Source of the DNA: Paguma larvata
Taxonomy: Eukaryota > Chordata > Mammalia > Carnivora > Viverridae
Assembly: GCA_030068075.1 (NCBI GenBank)
Contig: CM057830.1
Span: 28,118,247 to 28,182,246, forward strand
DNA: 64,000 bases
Reading direction: 5' to 3'
Part shown: one piece after another, positions 58,085 to 64,000 of the stretch
Layout: every line of letters begins with the position of its first letter
Position numbering within the stretch: the stretch's first letter is position 1
Notes under the pieces: model-generated
What the model was told of the DNA's origin: nothing
The model's database searches: none
The model's input: only the letters and a program-made list of their open reading frames with translations
Translations under genes and position numbers: made by a program

Positions 58085-59365
58085 TCAGTTTAATGATCAT
58101 GATTATCTTCTATTTTCCCAAAATTTTATTATGAAAAATTTCAAATATATTGTAAAGTTAAAAGAATTTTGTAATTCATTTTAACTTTTCATCAGTATAT
58201 TCTGTGATGTATTTTCTTTAATGTTTGCTCAGTATTTCTGTTTTCTCAGATACTTTGTACTCCATTTCCTATTTTCAGAAAGAAGGCATGGAGCTCTAGA
58301 AAGTAACAATATTTTTGTGTCAGTTGCAAGTTCACTCTTGCATCCTATTGGGACCAGCTCTAAGAGCTTTCCTCACAATGGATTTTTTCTCTTAGCCTTG
58401 GATGGGAGGGTAGGATTCCAGTGTAATTGTCAGACCATGATATCTAAAGATATTAGTGGCCTACCCGCACCTCGTTCACACTATGTAAAGTGACGTAATT
58501 GTGAACTTCCCCTTTTGGATACAAACAGGTGGGAAAACCATCGCTATCCTCCTCCACTCAGGTTGAAAGAAGGGCAGGGCCAGACAGCCCATACTGCTTT
58601 GACTTGTAATCTTAAAGAAAATACATACTGGGGAAGAGATCTATGGTCAAGAACTTTACTTGGGGAAGAGATCTATGGTCAAGAACTTTCTTGAGTCAGC
58701 AGAAACAGGCGATCTTATTCTCCTTTTCCTGACAGTTTATGTCAAGAACGTGAAGGACTTTGTTGCCTTTTTTTCCTTCACTAATCATCTCTGACACGCA
58801 CCTGGTCACCCAGTCTGGAATACTGTATCCTCAGCATTCTGTAGCAAGTGTACTGTCTTAGATTCCGAGTCCACTTTTGTGCCCTGCTTGTGGTCCTCCT
58901 GATATATAGTTAGGTAAGCCACTGTTATCTGTGCTTAATGTGCCACTTGCTGTGGTCTTTTCCTGTACTTACAAATAAATGAGGCTGGGTAATTGAGACT
59001 TAAACTATTTTTATAGGAATTAAGTCATCCTTATGCTGAAATTGTGTGCTTTTTATTTTCTGAACCTATGTAAATCAGCATTCTGCGAAATGTGTACTGT
59101 GAAATATTAAGATTATTAATAGCTTTTACTCAGGTAATAAGGTGCTATGGTCATATACAATTGGAGAATGCTAGGTTATGCCAAGTTCACTAGTTTGCTT
59201 TACCCAGAGCCTTTAAAATCTCTGTGTGTATCTGACTTTCCAAGAATGTGGCCATATATTCATCATTTACCAAACTAATTTCATTAGAGGAATTTTTTCC
59301 TTGCCAACCACCATTAACCAGGAACACTCTTCAGAGACATATGGGTTTGTAAAGTGTTTCTTACC
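58085..59365. other. No gene recognised; one short tandem duplication
   Basis: Unique sequence. At 58629-58690 the block GGGGAAGAGATCTATGGTCA plus AGAACTTT is repeated once with a 32-bp period. A 90-codon plus frame at 58221-58493 has no recognisable domain. Confidence 0.45.
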
Positions 59366-59367
59366 AT

Positions 59368-59505
59368 ACAAAGTGTGGTCTGAGGAACCAGCGACATCAG
59401 CATTACTTGGGAAATTGTTTGAAATGCAGAAAATCAGACCCCACCCCAGAATTGCTGAATCAGAATCTTTGTATTAATAATCTTCCCAGGTGATTCATAC
59501 AGATG
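59368..59505 (+). repeat. MER5A-like hAT element
   Basis: AAAGTGTGGTCTGAGGAACC, CATCAGCATTACTTGGGAAA, CAGACCCCACCCCAGAATTG and CCAGGTGATTCATACAGATG match MER5A order. Confidence 0.82.
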
Positions 59506-59724
59506 CCTTAACGACTTTGCAGTTCGGATCTGTTGAGCATGTACTGTAGTCAGATACTGCTAGGAATTTTCAACTAGACCATTTACTCTTCACCGCCAGA
59601 TGCAGACTTAAATATTCTTCATGTCCTAGGATTAATTCTCCAGTAGAAAAGGAGCCTTACACTCCAAACTTGTAGCCTATTAGTGACTAGACTTTTTCCA
59701 CAGGTAATTTTGCTGACATTGTAT

Positions 59725-60497
59725 TCTTAAAAAATAGACTTTGTTTAAAAAGAGCAGTTTTAGGTTTCCAGCAAAATCGAAGGGAAAATACAGAGTTCCC
59801 AGATACCCCCTGCTTCTTCCCTCAACATGTGCAGCCTCCCACCAACATCCTGCACCTATGCTGACACATCATCGTCACCTAAAGTCCATAGGTTACATTA
59901 GGGTTCACTTTGGCATTGCACATTGTGGGAGTTCTGACTATGCATGATGATATGTGTCCACTATTAGAGTGTCATACAGAAGAGTTTCACTGCCCTAAAA
60001 ATCCTCTGTGCTCCATCTATTCATCTCTTCTTCTCTTCAACCCCTGGTAACCATCAGTTACTTTCTCTATAGTATTTTCCAGAATGTCACATAGTTGGAA
60101 TCATATAGTATGTAGCCTTTTCATGTTTACTTTTTCCACTTAGCAATATGTGTTTAAGATTCCATCATGTCTTTTCATGGCTTGATAGCTTATTTCCTTT
60201 TAGCTCTGAATGACATTCAGTTTTCTGGATGTGACACAGTTTATTTATCCATTCATTTACTGAAGGATACCTTAGTTGCTTCCAAGTTTCGGCACTCATG
60301 AATAAAGCTGCTATAAATGTTCATGTGCGGGTTTTTGTGTGGACAGAAGTTTTCAGTTCCTTTGGATAGATACCAAGGAATGTGATTGCTGGATCATATA
60401 GTAAAAGTATGTTTAGTTTTGGTAGAAACTGCCTAGCTGTCTTCCAAAGTGACTTTCCCATAGTTGCGCTCCCACCGGTAATGGAGAGCTCCTGAAA
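59725..60497 (-). mobile_element. Old L1 (L1M-type) 3' end
   Basis: GCAGTTTTAGGTTTCCAGCA, AGTTGGAATCATATAGTATG, TTATTTATCCATTCATTTAC and TGATTGCTGGATCATATAGT form an antisense L1M 3' end without a reading frame. Confidence 0.8.
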
Positions 60498-60506
60498 TTG
60501 AATTTG

Positions 60507-61036
60507 ATTTTTAAAAAAAATTTTGTTATAATTTAACATACAGTGTGTAAAAGTGTGCTCTTGGTTTTTGGGATAGATTCCCATGGTTCATTGCTTCCAT
60601 ACAACACCCAGTGCTCATTCCAACAAGTGCCCCCCTCAATGCCCATCACTCATTTCCCCCTCTCTCCCCCCCCACCCACCCTCAGTTTGTTCTCTGTATT
60701 TAAGAGTCTCTTATGATTTGCCTCCCTCTCTCTCTGTAACTTTTTTTTCCCCCCTTCTCTTCCCCCATGGTCTTCTGTTAAGTTTCTCAAGATTTACATA
60801 TGAGTGAAAACATATGATATCTATCTTTCTCTGACTGGCTTATTTCACTTAGCATAATACCCTCCAGTTCCATCTACATTGCTGTAAATGGCAGGATTTC
60901 ATTCTTTCTCATGGCCAAGTAGTATTTCACTGTATATATAAACTGTATCTTCTTTATCCATTCATCAGTTGATGGACATTTAGGCTTTTCCCACAATTTG
61001 GCTTTTGTCGAAAGTGCGGCTATAAACATCGGGGTA
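60507..61036 (-). mobile_element. Carnivore L1, short 5'-truncated copy (L1-A)
   Basis: 3' UTR complement (CAACACCCAGTGCTCATTCC, CAGTTTGTTCTCTGTATTTA) and the last part of ORF2 (CATAATACCCTCCAGTTCCA, CTTTATCCATTCATCAGTTG). It breaks off at CTATAAACATCGGGGTA, where the next L1 begins. Confidence 0.9.
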
Positions 61037-63562
61037 ATTTTATTTTATTTTATTTTATTTATTTATTTTATTTTTATTTATTTTTTAAAATATTTTTTAT
61101 TGTCAGATTGGTTTCCATACAAGACACCCAGTGCTCATTCCAACCCGTGCCCTGCTCAGTGCCCGTCACCCACTCTTCCCCATCCCATAACCACCTCAAC
61201 CCTCAGTTTGTTCTTAGTATTTAAGAGTCTCTTACATTTTGTCTCCCTCCCTCTCTGTGTCATTTTTTTTCCTTCACCTCTTCCCCTCCCCGCTGGTTTT
61301 CTGTTAAGTCTCGCAAAATCCACCTATGCATGGAAACATATGGCATCTATCTTTCTCTGCCTGACTTATTTCACTCAGCATAATACCCTCCAGTTCCATC
61401 CATGTTGCCACACATGGCCAGATTTCATTCTTTCTCACTGCTGCGTAGTATTCCATTGTATATATATAGACCACACCTTCTTTATCCATTCATCAGTTGA
61501 TGGACACTTAGTCTCTTTCCATGATTTGCCTATTGTTGAAAGCGCTGCTATAAACGTTGGGGTACACGTGCCCCTATGCATCAACACTCCTGTATCTCTT
61601 GGGTAGATTCCTAATAGTGCTATTGCTGGATCATAGGATAGTTCTATTTTCATTTTTTTGAGGAACCTCCACACAGTTCTCCAGAATGGCTGCACCAGTT
61701 TGCATTCACACCAACAGTGCAAGAGGGTGCCTATTTCTCCACATCCTCACCAGCATCTATAGTTTCCTGATTCATTCATTTTAGCCACTCTGCTGGTGTG
61801 AGATGGTATCTCAGCGTGGTTTTGGTTTGTATTTCCCTGATGATGAGTGACATTGAGCATCGTTTCATGTGTCTGTTTGCCATTTGGATGTCTTCTTAGG
61901 AGAAGTGTCTATTCATATCTTCCACCCATTTCGTTTTTCGGGTGTGGAGTTTGATAAGTTCTTTATAGATTTTAGATACTAGCCCTTAATCCGATATGTC
62001 ATTTGCAATTATCTTTTCCCATTCCATTGCTTGCCTATTAGTTTTGTTGGTTGTTTCCTCTGCCATGCAGAAGCTTTTTATCTCGATGAGGTCCCAATAG
62101 TTCATTTTTGCTTTTACTTTCCTTGCCTTTGGAGATGTGTTGAGTAAGAAATTGGTGCATCTTAGGTCGAAGAGGTTTTTTCCTATTTTCTCCTCTAGGA
62201 TTTTGACTGTTTCCTGTCTCACATTCAGATCTTTCATCCATTTAGAGTTTATTTTTGTGAGTGGTGTAAGGAAGTGGTCTAGTTTCATTCTTCTGCATGT
62301 TGCTGTCCAGTTCTCCCAACACCATTTATTAAAGAGGCTGTCTTTTTTCCATTGAATACTCTTTCCCGCTTTGTCAAAGATTAGTTGGCCATATACTTGC
62401 GGGTCCATTTCTGAGTTTTCTTTTCTATTCCATTGGTCTATGTGTCTGTTTTTTGTGCCAATACCATACTGTCTTGATGATGACTGCTTTGTAGTAGAGG
62501 TTAAAGTCTGGAATTGTGATGCCTACCACCTTGGTTTTATTCTTCAATATTACTTTGGCTATTCGGGGTCTTTTGTGTTTCCATACAAATTTTAGGATTG
62601 TCTGCTCTAGCTTTGAGAAGAATGCTGGTGCAATTTTGATGGGGATTGCATTGAAGGTGTAGATTGCTTTGGGTAGTATTGCCATTTTAACGGTATATAT
62701 TCTTTCAATCCATGAGCATGGGATGGTTTTCCATTTCCTTGGGTCTTCCTCAATTTCCTTCCTACGTTTTTTATAGTTTTCAGTGTAGAGATCTTTTACA
62801 TCTTTGGTTAGGTTTATTCTTAGGTATTTTATGGTTTTTGGTGCAGTTGTGAATGGGATTCGCTTCTTTATGTTTCTTTCTGCTGCTTCATTGTTGGTGT
62901 ATAGAAATGCCACCGATTTCTGTACATTGATTTTGTACCCTGCAACTTTGCCGAATTCCTGGGTCAGTTTTAGTAGGCTTTTGGTGGATTCTGTCGGGTT
63001 TTCCATGTAAAGTATCATGTCATCTGTGAAAAGTGAAGGTTTGACTTCCTCCTTGCCAGTCTTGATGCCTTTTATTTTGCTTTATTGTCTGATTGCTGAT
63101 GCTAGGGCCTCAAACACTATGTTAAATAGCAGTGGTGAGAGTGGACATCCCTGTCGTGTTCCTAATCTCAGGGGGAAGGCTCTCAATTTTTCCCCATTGA
63201 GGATGATATTAGCTGTGGGCTTTTCATAAATGTCTTTTATGATATTTAAGTATGTTCCTTCTATCTCGACTTTCTCAAGGGTTTTTATTAGGAATGGGTG
63301 CTGTATTTTGTCAAATGCTTTCTCTGCATCTATTGACAGGATCATATGGTTCTTATCTTTTCTTTTGTTAATGTGATGTATCACATTGATTGATTTGTTA
63401 ATATTGAATCAGCCCTGCAACCCAGGGGTGCATCCTACTTGATCATGGTGAATAATTCTTTTTATATGGTGTTGGATTCGATTTGCTAGTATCTTGTTGA
63501 GAATTTTTGCATCCATATTCATCAGGGATATTGGCCTGTAATTCTCTTTTTTTGATGGGATT
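61037..63562 (-). mobile_element. Carnivore L1, 5'-truncated, 2.5 kb (L1-B)
   Basis: An AT-rich tail complement with TTTTATTTTATTTTATTT is followed by the same 3' UTR as L1-A and then about 2 kb of ORF2 back to the middle of the reverse-transcriptase domain. The 12-bp direct repeat GGGGTAATTTTA at about 61031-61042 and 63563-63574 looks like its target duplication. The left copy is the last bases of L1-A. So L1-B inserted exactly at the 5' junction of L1-A. Confidence 0.9.
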
Positions 63563-63594
63563 GGGGTAATTTTAATAGGGACGTCAGTCATCAT
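61304..63594 (-). pseudogene. L1 ORF2 remnant (reverse transcriptase to C-terminus), broken
   Basis: Minus-strand pieces in different frames cover one ORF2. At 63409-63594 is [20 protein letters not shown]. At 63082-63384 are [20 protein letters not shown] and [15 protein letters not shown], the catalytic RT palm. 62425-63018 holds the thumb side, with [14 protein letters not shown] right at its start. Then come 61986-62408 ([11 protein letters not shown]), 61435-61722 ([20 protein letters not shown]) and 61304-61489. The cysteine-rich C-terminal motif is present. Stops and shifts separate the pieces and the endonuclease half is absent, so it cannot encode an active protein. Confidence 0.88.
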
Positions 63595-64000
63595 TGCTTA
63601 AGGAACGCTGGAGATTGACTTAATGTTCTAATTGGTATTCTTTAAATTTTATTCAAGAAAGAATTCTTAATGAAAAACAAATATTTGAATGACATTTCAT
63701 GCTTATATTTACCTGTAATAAGAATATAAATAATAAAAGTTTATACACAAGAATAACATATCTAAATATCAAAGCATACACCTATATTTGTTAAAAGACA
63801 TGCACAATGTATAGTTAACTCCATTTGTAGTGTTGACATTCTTAAATTTGTAACAAGTTTATCTATGTTAGCAGTGGTTATGTTCTGAAACTTCTCAGAT
63901 AATCTCAAAGATCCCAAATTAGGTGTGTATCTGCAATGTAGGCCATGTTTATGTTTTCATATTAAAATTAGAGATCAGATTTCCACTTTCAAGGCTAATT
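63577..64000. other. No gene recognised
   Basis: Unique AT-rich sequence beyond the L1 cluster. No continuation of L1-A is present, so L1-A was already truncated there. Confidence 0.45.

Noticed and set aside
60998..61606. 202-codon plus-strand frame with a hydrophobic start
   Set aside because: It is the antisense strand of two L1 3' ends plus their AT-rich tail; the hydrophobic residues come from poly(T)-rich sequence.
1..64000. CRISPR arrays, operons, bacterial or phage genes
   Set aside because: No regularly spaced identical repeats with unique spacers, and gene density, SINE content and L1 structure are mammalian.

Overview
This is mammalian nuclear DNA, almost certainly from a cat-family (Felidae) carnivore. 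The main evidence is about seventeen copies or fragments of a tRNA-derived carnivore SINE. These have a head reading roughly GGGGCGCCTGGGTGGCTCAG, a TC-rich stretch and an A/AAATAA-rich tail, and several are close to the felid SINEC consensus as I remember it. Carnivore-type young L1 3' ends, L1M-class LINEs, L2, MIR, hAT (MER) elements and a Tigger transposon fill most of the rest. There is no bacterial gene architecture. Most open reading frames in the window are chance frames or decayed transposon coding sequence.

Layout. 1-5.6 kb: mostly unrecognised AT-rich sequence with one old L1 3' end. 5.6-7.2 kb: an L1 that keeps its 5' and 3' ends but lacks the middle. 8-16.5 kb: SINEs, two or three hAT elements, LTR-like repeats, a (TTC)n microsatellite beside an ERV LTR with a duplicated 5' end, a MIR, and L1 3' ends. 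16.5-19.9 kb: a long repeat-poor stretch. 19.9-24.5 kb: MaLR-like LTR, microsatellite, L1 3' UTR, SINE, hAT. 24.5-27.15 kb: the only convincing protein-coding locus, a KRAB C2H2 zinc-finger gene on the minus strand. It has KRAB and fingers in one exon and a CpG-rich 5' region, so it is probably an mRNA-derived retrogene. 27.5-31 kb: old minus-strand L1 interrupted by a chimeric U6 snRNA-L1 insertion. 31-41.3 kb: mostly unique sequence, a well-preserved L2 with a nested SINE, MER20-like and MIR copies.

41.3-49.1 kb: one long old L1 (minus) that has collected at least four insertions. One of these is a SINE that was itself hit by an endogenous retrovirus flanked by an exact 6-bp target duplication. 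50.4-54.0 kb: a near-complete Tigger (pogo-type) DNA transposon with a dead transposase and an LTR-like insertion. 55.5-59.5 kb: hAT, SINE, MIR and MER5A copies in unique sequence. 59.7-63.6 kb: three minus-strand L1 pieces in series; the largest carries a broken ORF2 with reverse-transcriptase motifs and sits exactly at the 5' junction of its neighbour. 63.6-64 kb: unique.

The window is best read as a stratigraphy of mobile elements. Target-site duplications and nesting give a relative order of events. I see no pathway, operon, CRISPR array or clear novel system. The most notable items are the KRAB-ZNF retrogene, the U6-L1 chimera, the L1>SINE>ERV nest and the nearly intact Tigger. Repeat family names are from memory of consensus sequences and have not been checked by alignment.
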